Source: Planctomycetaceae bacterium
GTDB taxonomy: Bacteria > Planctomycetota > Planctomycetia > Pirellulales > Pirellulaceae
Length of the DNA: 36,754 nucleotides
Reading direction: 5' to 3'
Assembly: GCA_003233175.1 (NCBI GenBank)
Contig: QIKY01000342.1
Location: forward strand, 1-36,754
Both the position numbers and the translations under genes were made by a program. The notes under the pieces are model-generated. The model was not told the origin of the DNA. It ran no database searches and saw nothing but the letters and a program-made list of their open reading frames with translations. Positions 8,425-17,400 of this stretch are shown here, one piece after another (positions within the stretch are counted from its first letter, which is position 1; each line of letters opens with the position of its first letter).

Positions 8425-11400
8425 ATGCATCTTTTGCCAATGTTTTTCAAGAGGAACGGCCGCGCGTTTTTGTCGGCCGCGTTCTTGATCGGCGTTCTTG
8501 TTCCAGCGGCGCGGGCGGAAGAGAGCCAGCGGGAAACGCTCCCTGAAGGGTTGGAGGTCGTTTCCATTGAAGCGGTTCCCGCAACACTCGAACTGACGCA
8601 TCGGTTCGACTACCGGCAACTGTTGATTCTTGGGCAATTAAAAACCGGAGAGACGGTCGACCTCACGCGCGCTGTCTCACTGCAAACGCCCGCCAGCGGT
8701 GTTACTGTTTCCGAACATCGGCTTATCCGACCGGTGAGTAATGGCGAACAGACGCTGGTCTTTGAGTATCAGGGACGCACGGCGAGCGTGGTCGTCAAAG
8801 TGCGAGATATCGCCAAACCGCGCCGCATTAGTTTCGTGGCCGATGTCCAGCCGCTGATCTCGCGTTTGGGCTGCAATCAGGGCACTTGCCACGGCGCCAA
8901 GGACGGCAAGGCCGAATTCAAACTTTCGCTCCGAGGTTACGATCCTCTGCTCGATCATCGCGCTCTGACCGACGATATCGGCGCCCGGCGGTTTAATCGT
9001 GTCGCGCCCGATCAAAGCCTGATGTTGCGCAAGGCCAGCGGCGCCATTCCGCATGTGGGCGGCGTCCGCACCACGCCCGATGAACCGGCCTACCAGTTGT
9101 TGCGGCAATGGGTGGCCAGCGGCGCCAAGCTCGATTTGGAAAGTCCTCGCGTAACGTCGATCAAGGTTTTTCCGGAGAACCCGACCGTTCCGCTGGCCGG
9201 CATGACACAGCAGTTGGCTGTTATGGCGACCTACTCCGATGGCTCCCAGCGCGACGTCACGGCCGAAGCGTTTATTGAAAGCGGCGATATTGAAATATTG
9301 GAGGCCGACCAAACCGGCCTGCTCACCACGCTGCGTCGGGGAGAGGCGCCGGCGCTGGTTCGCTACGAAGGCTCGTACGCCGCCACCACGATCACGATCA
9401 TGGGCGACCGCACCGGCTTCCAATGGCGCACGCCGCCGCTGCACAACTACATTGACGAACTGGTCTACAACAAGCTTCGCCGCGTGAAGGTATTGCCCAG
9501 CGAAATCTGCTCCGACGAGGAATTCGTGCGGCGGGTGTATCTCGACCTGACCGGCCTCCCGCCCACGGTGGCGCAAGTTCGGGCCTTCACCAGCCACTCG
9601 CTTCCCTCGCGAGAAAACCGAGATCGTCTCGTCGATGCGTTGGTCGGCGGTCCTGAATACATCGAATTTTGGACCAACAAATGGGCCGACATGTTGCAGG
9701 TCAATCGGAAGTTTCTCGGCGAGGAAGGGGCCATCACGCTGCGCAATTGGATCAAGCAGTCGATCGCCGAAAACAAACCGTACGACCAATTCGCCTACGA
9801 AATCCTCACCGCCGGCGGCTCCAATTTGGAGAACCCTCCGGCCGCGTATTACAAAGTCTTGCGAGATCCCGCCGCCGCCATGGAAAACTCCACGCAGTTA
9901 TTCCTGGCCGTGCGTTTTAGCTGCAACAAATGCCACGACCACCCGTTCGAACGTTGGACCCAAGACCAGTACTACAATCTGGCGGCCTATTTCACGCAGA
10001 TCGGCCGCAAGGAAGACAAAGCCTTCGCCGGGCAGCGTATCGGCGGCTCCGCCGTGGAGGGCGCCAAGCCGCTGGTGGAAATCATTTATGACACCGGCTC
10101 TGGTGAAATCAAACACGACCGCACGGGCGAAATCTCGCCGCCGAAATTCCCCTACCAGCATGCCGACACAGCGCCGGCGTCGGCCAGCCGGCGGCGAAAA
10201 CTCGCCACCTGGATCACCTCGCCGAAAAACATTTACTTCGCCCGTAGCTACGTCAACCGGCAATGGGGGTATCTGCTAGGACGCGGAATCATCGACCCGA
10301 TCGACGATATTCGCGCCGGCAATCCACCCACCAATCCCGAACTGCTCGACGCCCTCACGGCCGATTTTATCGGCAGCGGCTTCGATGCGCAGCACATGCT
10401 GCGCCTGATTTGTAAATCTCGCGTGTACCAACATTCGGTGGTCGCGAACCGCTGGAATGAAGACGATCAAATCAATTATTCGCACAACATTCCGCGCCGC
10501 CTGCCGGCCGAAGTTCTGTTCGACGCGATCCATGTCGCGGCCGGGGCGCCGTTCAAAATTGCCGGGGCGCCGGCTGGTTTTCGCGCGGCCCAACTGCCCG
10601 ATGCGGGTATCAAGGTGTCGTTCCTGGACGACTTCGGCCGCCCGGCGCGAGAAAGCTCCTGCGAATGCGAACGTAGTTCGGGAATGGTGCTCGGCCCGAT
10701 CATGAAATTGGTCAACGGGCCGACGGTCGCCAACGCGTTGGTCGCTCCCGGCAACGCCCTGGCGAAACTCGAAGCTTCCCAGCCAGACGACAAGAAAATG
10801 TTGGAGGAGCTATTCCTGCGTTTCCTCGCGCGGCGTCCCACCGAAGCGGAAATCAAACTCAGCTTGAAGGCGCTCGAGGCGCCGGGGCGGGAGCATCCTC
10901 AACATGTGGCGGCGTTACAAGCTTACGAAAAAACGCTGCCGGCCAAACAGGCGGCTTGGGAAACCGGCCTCAAACAGGAAACCGTCTGGACCGTGCTCGA
11001 ACCGCTGGAATTGCGTTCGGAGGCGGGCGCCGTTTTGGAAAAACAAGCCGACCATTCCGTTTTGGTTTCAGGCAAGAACGGCAAGGACATTTACACGATA
11101 GTCGCCCAGACCGACCTTCAAGGCGTCACCGGCATTCGCTTGGAATCGCTGGCCAACAAAGCCTTGCCCGCCGGCGGACCGGGCCGCGCACAGAACGGCA
11201 ATTTCGTGTTAAGCGAACTTCGCCTGAACGCGGCGGCGATGAAAGATCCCTCTGAAGGCAGTGCTGTAAAACTGCAAAACGGCTCTGCCGATTTCGAGCA
11301 AGACGGTTTTACGGCGGCCAATGCTATTGATGGCAATGAAGGCTCGGGCTGGGCCGTTTCTCCCTCGTTCGACAAAACGCACACCGCCATTTTTGAAACG

Positions 11401-11760
11401 CAAGAGGCGATCAGTTTTGCCGGCGGCGCGAAGTTGTCTTTCCAACTCAGCCAGCAACATCCTGACGGAACCCACTCGCTGGGCGCGTTCCGTCTTTCGG
11501 TCACCCATTCACCGCGTCCGCTGAAAATGAAGTCGATTCCGGCGGCGTTTGCAGCGGCCTTGAACACGCCTCCGGCGGAACGCGATGAAGCGCAACGGAA
11601 ACTTTTGTCAGACGCCCACCGAGCGCAAGATAAAGAACTGAACCGTTTGCTGGCGGAGGAAAAACGCAGCGCCGCGGCATTGAAAAATCGGCGTCTGATG
11701 GGCCTGCAAGATTTGGCCTGGGCGCTGATCAACAACCCGGCGTTTTTGTTCAATCATTAA
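8425..11760 (+). CDS. DUF1549/DUF1553 planctomycete cytochrome-like exported protein
   Basis: A 1111-residue exported protein. The signal peptide (FLSAAFLIGVLVPAARA) ends near residue 31. A cytochrome-C-like segment carries CNQGTCH at 150-156. A bacterial Ig-like (Big_2 type) domain spans about 243-320. DUF1549 spans about 342-550 (RVYLDLTGLPPT) and contains CNKCH at 500-504. DUF1553 starts near 603 (SYVNRQWGYLLGRGI) and ends in LAWALINNPAFLFNH. A beta-rich segment at about 850-1040 (RLESLANKALP, GPGRAQNGNFVLSEL) interrupts DUF1553, as in many planctomycete homologues. CNQGTCH has three residues between the cysteines, so its haem binding is uncertain, while CNKCH is canonical. These genes are usually followed by a DUF1501 gene; here the next gene, whose ribosome binding site overlaps this stop codon, encodes a DUF3179 protein. 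Confidence 0.93.
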   Translation: MHLLPMFFKRNGRAFLSAAFLIGVLVPAARAEESQRETLPEGLEVVSIEAVPATLELTHRFDYRQLLILGQLKTGETVDLTRAVSLQTPASGVTVSEHRLIRPVSNGEQTLVFEYQGRTASVVVKVRDIAKPRRISFVADVQPLISRLGCNQGTCHGAKDGKAEFKLSLRGYDPLLDHRALTDDIGARRFNRVAPDQSLMLRKASGAIPHVGGVRTTPDEPAYQLLRQWVASGAKLDLESPRVTSIKVFPENPTVPLAGMTQQLAVMATYSDGSQRDVTAEAFIESGDIEILEADQTGLLTTLRRGEAPALVRYEGSYAATTITIMGDRTGFQWRTPPLHNYIDELVYNKLRRVKVLPSEICSDEEFVRRVYLDLTGLPPTVAQVRAFTSHSLPSRENRDRLVDALVGGPEYIEFWTNKWADMLQVNRKFLGEEGAITLRNWIKQSIAENKPYDQFAYEILTAGGSNLENPPAAYYKVLRDPAAAMENSTQLFLAVRFSCNKCHDHPFERWTQDQYYNLAAYFTQIGRKEDKAFAGQRIGGSAVEGAKPLVEIIYDTGSGEIKHDRTGEISPPKFPYQHADTAPASASRRRKLATWITSPKNIYFARSYVNRQWGYLLGRGIIDPIDDIRAGNPPTNPELLDALTADFIGSGFDAQHMLRLICKSRVYQHSVVANRWNEDDQINYSHNIPRRLPAEVLFDAIHVAAGAPFKIAGAPAGFRAAQLPDAGIKVSFLDDFGRPARESSCECERSSGMVLGPIMKLVNGPTVANALVAPGNALAKLEASQPDDKKMLEELFLRFLARRPTEAEIKLSLKALEAPGREHPQHVAALQAYEKTLPAKQAAWETGLKQETVWTVLEPLELRSEAGAVLEKQADHSVLVSGKNGKDIYTIVAQTDLQGVTGIRLESLANKALPAGGPGRAQNGNFVLSELRLNAAAMKDPSEGSAVKLQNGSADFEQDGFTAANAIDGNEGSGWAVSPSFDKTHTAIFETQEAISFAGGAKLSFQLSQQHPDGTHSLGAFRLSVTHSPRPLKMKSIPAAFAAALNTPPAERDEAQRKLLSDAHRAQDKELNRLLAEEKRSAAALKNRRLMGLQDLAWALINNPAFLFNH

Positions 11761-11771
11761 GGAGAATCGCG

Positions 11772-12758
11772 ATGGGCGGAAACTTGACTCGAAGAAGTTT
11801 TCTCGCGGCCGCTACGCTTTCACCCGCCTTGGCGCTGGGGACGCATGGCGTTTTGTGGGCTGAATCGCCGGAGTTCAATCCTCGGGTGGTGATCCGCCGC
11901 TCTTTTCCGCCTATCAAATCGCCTCCGGTCGTCACGGCGGGAGAGGCCGATAAAAAACTTCGGCCGACCGAGTTGGTGCTTGGCGTGGTGGTGAACGGCG
12001 CGGCGCGGGCGTATCCGATCAATATGCTGACCGGCCCGCGTCGAGAGATCATCAACGATACGCTTGGCGGTTCGCACATCGCGGCTACCTGGTGACATCT
12101 CTGCCACAATGGCATCGTGTATGCCAGAGATGTCAGGAACCGCGAATTGAACTTTGCCGTATCGGGCATGCTGTGGAACCGCAGCCTGGTCATGAAAGAT
12201 ATGGAAACGGGGAGTTTGTGGAGCCACTTGCTGGGCCTTTGCATGCGAGGTCCGCTCGAAGGCGCCGAACTCGCGCTGCTGCCCTCGATGATTACCGATT
12301 GGAAAACATGGCTCAGCCGGCATCCTCAAACCACGGCGTTGAACCTGTCGCGCACTTCAACGAACTACCTCAGCGAGTTTTATAAAGACCCGTCGAAGTT
12401 CGGGGTGGCCATGGCGGAGGGCGGCGAAGCGCGCGCATGGTCGTTTGCCGATTTGATAAAACAACCGGTGGTCAACGACGCCTTCGCGGGTAAAAAAATT
12501 GTCGTCTTGTTTCAAAAATCATCTAGCACGGCGTTGATTTTTGAACGCACGCTCGGCGGGAGAACGCTCACCTTCGGTTGGGTCGACGGCAAACTGCAAG
12601 ACGAACAAACACATACGCTCTGGGATATCGCCAGCGGCGTCGCGATTTCCGGCGAGCTTATGGGGCAAGCGTTGCAACCGGCGTTGGGAATCGTTTCGTA
12701 TGCAAAGGCGTGGCGCGTGTTTCATCCCAACTCCACCTATTGGAACGCGAACGGTTAG
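11772..12758 (+). CDS. DUF3179 protein, predicted Tat-exported selenoprotein (UGA = Sec108)
   Basis: Read through one in-frame TGA (12093-12095), the frame gives 328 residues. The N-terminus has a twin-arginine signal (LTRRSFLAAA). The body matches DUF3179 on both sides of the TGA: before it LGVVVNGAARAYPI and NDTLGG, after it AVSGMLWNRSLVMKDMETGS and a LLPS...W..W..HP segment. The family's T-Y-C-P-L-C motif appears here as T-W-(TGA)-H-L-C, so the TGA replaces the first cysteine of CxxC and would give UxxC at 108-111. A hairpin with a perfect 11-bp stem begins at the TGA. The ribosome binding site AAGGAG at 11759-11764 is strong and overlaps the upstream stop, so the gene is coupled to the DUF1549/DUF1553 gene. 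DUF3179 function is unknown. The alternative is a nonsense mutation of a cysteine codon; the intact 220-codon remainder and the hairpin argue against it. No selA, selB, selC or selD is in the window. Confidence 0.85.
12093..12135 (+). promoter_or_regulatory. Putative bacterial SECIS element
   Basis: TGACATCTCTG (12093-12103) pairs perfectly with CAGAGATGTCA (12125-12135). Within the 21-base loop, CACaAT (12105-12110) can pair with ATcGTG (12114-12119), leaving a GGC apical loop that starts 15 bases after the UGA. Bacterial SECIS hairpins lie directly downstream of the UGA, have an apical loop about 16-37 bases away and carry a G at the start of the loop; this one fits or is at the edge of those limits. 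The lower stem includes the UGA itself, as in known formate dehydrogenase mRNAs. Confidence 0.72.
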
Positions 12759-12786
12759 CAATAGTTAAAGGCTGATGTTTTAATTC

Positions 12787-12819
12787 AGAAGCCCGGCTTT
12801 TTGAAAAAGCCGGGCTTCT
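12787..12819 (+). terminator. Strong terminator after the DUF3179 gene
   Basis: AGAAGCCCGGCTTTTT, one G, AAAAAGCCGGGCTTCT: perfect 16-base arms, 28 bases after the stop codon, with TT following. It should end the DUF1549/DUF1553-DUF3179 transcript. Confidence 0.8.
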
Positions 12820-13270
12820 TGCCTACCTCGCAACGGTCTTGTTCTTGAGCGTTGCCTTAGTGCGTTTGGTGTAAAAATCATCGCTTGAAACTTGCTCTCA
12901 AAAAGCTATCTGAAAAAGATTTCAAATGATTGCTTGACAAGATCCCAAAGCCGCAGACAATGGTGATTCGTTAAGCAACTTCGCTAATCGCGAGGCCGAT
13001 ATCAATGGCTTCGATTTACCAAACGCTTCTGTTTGGGTATATGAAAACCGAAGAGTCGCGGCACGTCGGTGGATCTTCCATGGACGTGGCGGCGTGCGTC
13101 ATTCGGCTTTCCGTTTCCGCGAAGCTGCGTTGAACATAGCGTCTTTGATGATCATCCATCGCAGCGCGGGTGGCGACGACAGACGGAACGCTGTCGGCGG
13201 CCCTGGTCGTGGCTCGGAAGTCCCTCCCGCGCTGGTTTTTTGTTTTGGCGCGCACCGTAAAGCACGCCCC

Positions 13271-13329
13271 GTTGGAGTGCATGCTTCAGCGGGCGTCCAA
13301 GGAAAACACGCTAAAGCGTACACTCCAAC
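13271..13329. repeat. Inverted repeat with GTTGGAGT ends
   Basis: GTTGGAGTGCATGCTTCAGCG (13271-13291, 21 bases, listed here in two parts: GTTGGAGTGC and ATGCTTCAGCG) is the inverted counterpart of 13309-13329, ending ACACTCCAAC, with three mismatches. The 17-base interval is unrelated. It belongs to the set of non-coding palindromes in this window. Confidence 0.6.
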
Positions 13330-13368
13330 GGCGCGGCTGGGTCATTGTCGGGCTAGGCGGGAAACGTT

Positions 13369-14313
13369 GTGGCTACGTGTCTGATCAGCCTTGGCGCCAA
13401 TCTGGATGATCGGTCGCGAACGCTTGAGGCGGCCATTGCGAGCTTGGAGCAAGTCGACGGGATTCACGTCTTGGCTCATAGCCGCTGGAGCGAAACCACG
13501 CCGGCGGGCGGTCCTCCGCACCAAGCCAACTTCCTCAACGGAGCGGCGCTGCTGGAAACGACGCTCTCCCCCAAGGCTTTGCTCGACCAACTGCACCAAG
13601 TGGAAAATGCGTTGGGACGGCGGCGAGAGGTGCGTTGGGGCGCCCGCGCGATTGATCTTGATCTGCTGCTCTACGACGATGTTATCGTGGCCACGCCGCA
13701 GCTCACCGTGCCGCATCCTCGTTTGGCGTTTCGCCGGTTCGTGCTGGCGCCCTGCTTGGAAATCGCCCCGGAGTGGGTGCATCCCTTGATCGGTTGGCGT
13801 TTGGAGGAATGTTTCGCGCACTTGCAAAAGACGCCGCGATCCATCGCCGTGACGTGCTGTTCATCGGAGCCGGCAAACGCCGTAGCGCAGCTTGGCGCCC
13901 AACAGTCAGACGCGTTTTTCATCGCCGACCCTACGGTTGCCGGGAATAGGCGAGATGCTGAAGATGATGTTGCCTCGGCCCCACAGAGGGCGAAGGTGTT
14001 GGCCGATGCAGCCGCCGAACAGGCCGAATGGGTGAGCGGGTTTTGGTTGGAGCCGCCGTTCGCCGCAGCGCCCCGTCCTACGCTCGTGGTTTGGCTAGAC
14101 GAACCCTTCTCCGACGGCAATGCGAGCACACCGCCGGAAGATGGCAGCGCAGCAGGCGTTGATTCGTCGGCGCAGTTGCGGAAATACAATCGCGATTTAG
14201 GTCGCCGCGTCATGCAGCGCGGGCGAGGTCCTTGGCTGCAACTTCCCGCGTCTGATCTGGCCCAAGCCGCCGACGAAGTGGCCGCCGCATTGCTCGCCAT
14301 GCGCCCGCAATAG
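13369..14313 (+). CDS. folK: HPPK (folate/pterin pyrophosphokinase) with C-terminal extension
   Basis: 6-hydroxymethyl-7,8-dihydropterin pyrophosphokinase transfers pyrophosphate from ATP to the pterin in folate synthesis. Residues about 1-160 show the family: LISLGANLDDR at the start, SRWSETTPAGGPPHQANFLNG, and the signature RWGARAIDLDLLLYDD near 91-106 with the two metal-binding aspartates. The start is GTG 13369, with GGGA about 8 bases before it. The protein has 314 residues against about 160 for free-standing HPPK. The remaining half (about 165-314) is not recognised. Its LVVWLDEP and GPWLQLPASDLAQAADEV stretches vaguely resemble the end of a nucleotide kinase, without a visible P-loop. 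The sigma-like gene follows 120 bases downstream in the same direction. Confidence 0.88.
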   Translation: MATCLISLGANLDDRSRTLEAAIASLEQVDGIHVLAHSRWSETTPAGGPPHQANFLNGAALLETTLSPKALLDQLHQVENALGRRREVRWGARAIDLDLLLYDDVIVATPQLTVPHPRLAFRRFVLAPCLEIAPEWVHPLIGWRLEECFAHLQKTPRSIAVTCCSSEPANAVAQLGAQQSDAFFIADPTVAGNRRDAEDDVASAPQRAKVLADAAAEQAEWVSGFWLEPPFAAAPRPTLVVWLDEPFSDGNASTPPEDGSAAGVDSSAQLRKYNRDLGRRVMQRGRGPWLQLPASDLAQAADEVAAALLAMRPQ

Positions 14314-14433
14314 AACACGTTTCCCGGTGAATAAAGCCGGCAAGTGCGCCACCCGACCACTGGTATTGTCTATACTGAGGCCAGCGCACCATTTGCGTCG
14401 ATAACGTCACCTCCACTCCCACCTTGCAGCCAC

Positions 14434-17400
14434 ATGGCGTCGCCGAATTCCCCTCGAAATAACTCGCCCGACGCCGCGGCGCGTCTGGTCGAAGAGCATG
14501 AAGTCGCGGTGTATTCATTCCTGCGGACGCGTGTCGGTTCGGCGGCGTTGGCGCGCGCCTTGTGCCTCGATGTCCTGGTTGCGGTCGGCGGGCGCGGCGG
14601 TCTGCCGTCGGACGCCGCAACACTGCGCGGTCAGGTAATCGAGCAGGCGGAAAAACAGTTGCGGGAACACTCTGCGGGGCAATGCGGCGTCTCCACGATT
14701 TGGCGCCAAGCCTGTCTTGCGGTGGATAAAAAACGCGGCCGCGTCCAAAAACTTAAGGAGCACGAAGCACAGCGCCTTCTGGCCGACCTGCCGCCAAGCC
14801 AACGGCAGGCGTTGCAATTTTGCTACGGCGCCGGGCTCTCCCACCAAGAGATTGGCCAGCGCATGCGCAGAAGCGCGACCGCCGTGCGCTCGCTTCTCGA
14901 CCAGGCGCGCGAGCAGTTCTTTCGCTTCGGCGAGCATTTGCCCCAAGGTCTGCCGCGCCGCGCCGCCCAAAACGAACTCACCGACCAAGACCTCCAACAA
15001 CTCAACGCGCTGCTGCGGCGGGCCGATGTAAACGGCGCGGCACTGGAAGAACTCGCCGCCGCTCTGGATCTGGAGGCGTTTCTCTGGCGAGCGAACAGCC
15101 GCTCTCGGCTTTCGTCGATGCTTATATTGAAACGCATTCGCCGCCGGCGTTGGGCGCCCGCCGCCGTGCTCGCGGTGGCCGCCTGCATCGTACTCATCGC
15201 GGGGCTGTATTGGGTGGTGCGTCCCAATCAAAAAGAATCGGCCGTGCTACCTGCTGCAAAACAGCCGCTGAAAAAAAAAGCGGCGTCTCTCAAAAAACGC
15301 GCTTCGCCCGGCCAGGAGAAGATCGCCTCCGGCAACCAACCCGCGCCGCCGGCGAGCGCGCCGCGTTTGGAAACAAGGCCTGAACAAACATCGTCGGCCG
15401 AAGCGGGCGCCGTGTTGCCGTCCAAAACCGAAGATGCTTCAAAAGAGTTGACCGCTACCGATCCTTGGTCGGCGGTTTTGCGAAATGAAACACCGCCCGC
15501 GTTCTTGGATGTGTGCTTCAACGATTTTTTTCAGAAGGGCGGAAACCCGACACGCGCCGAGTTAATGAAATGGCTCGCTCCCGCCGCCGACGCCGACGGC
15601 GTGATCACGGAAACTCGCCGCCGCTACGGCCGAACGTCGTTGATCCGAGGCGTGTTCCGAATCAAGGCGCCCTGGCGCCAGGACACTGGTTTTCGGTTTG
15701 CCATCGCCGCCAACGGCGTGTTTCAAATCCATGCGTTTCAGGGCGAAACGGGGCTGTCCTTGGTGCAATACGAACGCAACGGCGTTACTTGGGCGGCGTA
15801 CAAAACACGCCGGGCAAAAGCGGCCAGCCAACCTTCGTCTCGCGTGCTTGCCGCCACCGATGGAGGCCGAGCCAATCGCACGGGCGCCTTGGGCGGCGGG
15901 CCCTACGAATTGCGTTGGCGCCAGGGGCGGCTGGTTTTGTCGCGGGGCGATGTCGTCGTGCTTACGGCGCCGATGGAGCGCCCGCCCGAAGATGTTTATC
16001 TGGCGGGGCAGGCCACCGTTGCAGGGTTGGAGTTAATCAAGACGGCCGACTTTCCCCTGCTGGAAAACTCGCCGGAGCCGAAGTCGGTCGACATCGCCGC
16101 CTCGCCCGCGTGGCAAAAACATCTACCCGATGACGCCCGTTGGCAAACGCCCCAGCCGGGAGTTTGGAAGTTGGAGCGGCCCGCCGCCGGCGCGAACGCC
16201 TGGGTCTGCGCTCCGCTCGGGCAGACAGGGCCTTACGAAGTCGTGCTCGCCGTTTCACATTTCACGGCGGGCGGCGGCGTGTGCTTGGGCGCCAGTTCGG
16301 CAGAACCGCAGCTGCTCATTCGCTTCCAGGAGAATGATCGTGGCGGCGGACTGGGCGCCGCGATTGTCAGTCCTCGCGACCGGCGGCTGCACCAAACATT
16401 TCCGCTTACCGAAAAGGCGCCTGCCCCCTTGGTGGGCGGGCGCGCGTGGCTGCGGCTGGTTTTCGCTTGCGGCGTGATGAAATGCTGGCTGGGAGTCGAT
16501 GGCCGACATTGGGCGGAGTTGGGAACGGCCAAAATATCCGGCCGCATCGGCTGGATCGGGCTGCACTGCTCCCAGGGAAAATCGGGCTGCGGCATCCAGC
16601 TCGATCAACTCACGCTGCGAGAACTGCCGAACCTCAACCGCTTGGCCGGGAAAGATGCACGAGAAAAAGCGTCAAGAGTCGAAGCCGACGACCTCCCCCG
16701 GTGGAAACGCCAGGTGCTCGCGCAAAGGCCGGCGGAAATCGACGAAGCCCAGTGGCTGCGCGCTTCCATACTGGCTTCGCTTTCCGGCGGCTGCGAGTCG
16801 AGGCTGGGCCACGCCCTGCTCGACGCCCTGCTCGATTCGACCCCACGGAGTCTCGCCGCCGAGCAACGCCTCAAAGTGTTGGCCGAAGCGGCGCTGCTTA
16901 CCAATTTCAACCAACGAGGCCAATTGCAGGCGCTGCTCGACCGTTACCATCGCGTGGGCCGTAGCGTGTTGGACGCGGGCCAGCCGAAACCTTTTTCGTT
17001 CATCCGCCACGCACTCATGACCACTCCCCTACTAACGCGGCGCGTCGTCCTGCTGGGCGGTGAAGACCTGATGCGCGCCGAACTGTTGGCCAGCGCCGCG
17101 GCTGGCGAATGGGAAGATGTGTCGGGCTCGAGTCGGGAGTTTCGTTTTTTCCACCTGGAGGAGCGCGTCGCGATTCAGCCTTGGGCGGAGGCGGCGGCGC
17201 TGCGCGAATTGGGGGCGCGGCGTGAACAGAATAAGCCGGCCAAAAAAAGTGAAAAACGGTTCCCCGAGCGGTGGCGACATCCTGGAAATATTCAGATCGA
17301 CCGCCGCGCCTACGACATCGCCGCCGATCTCGATTCCCTGCTGGCGAGTAAGTCGGTTTCGGCGGCGGCGCGGCGTATCGCGGCGCTCGATTTTTCCCGG

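Larger units (their letters stand above)
12759..13368. other. Intergenic region after the DUF3179 gene
   Basis: It contains the terminator 12787-12819 and the GTTGGAGT inverted repeat 13271-13329. A TTGACA (12934-12939) and a GACAAT (12956-12961) with a 16-base spacer could be a promoter, but no gene start follows it closely. Several overlapping short frames (13016-13409) on both strands have no recognisable product. Confidence 0.6.

Noticed and set aside
12117-12758. A separate gene starting at GTG 12117
   Set aside because: It is in the same frame as the DUF3179 start, has no ribosome binding site, and would begin in the middle of a conserved domain. Reading through the TGA explains both parts.
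13016-13409. Overlapping short frames on both strands upstream of folK
   Set aside because: No family resemblance, no good ribosome binding sites, mutually overlapping.
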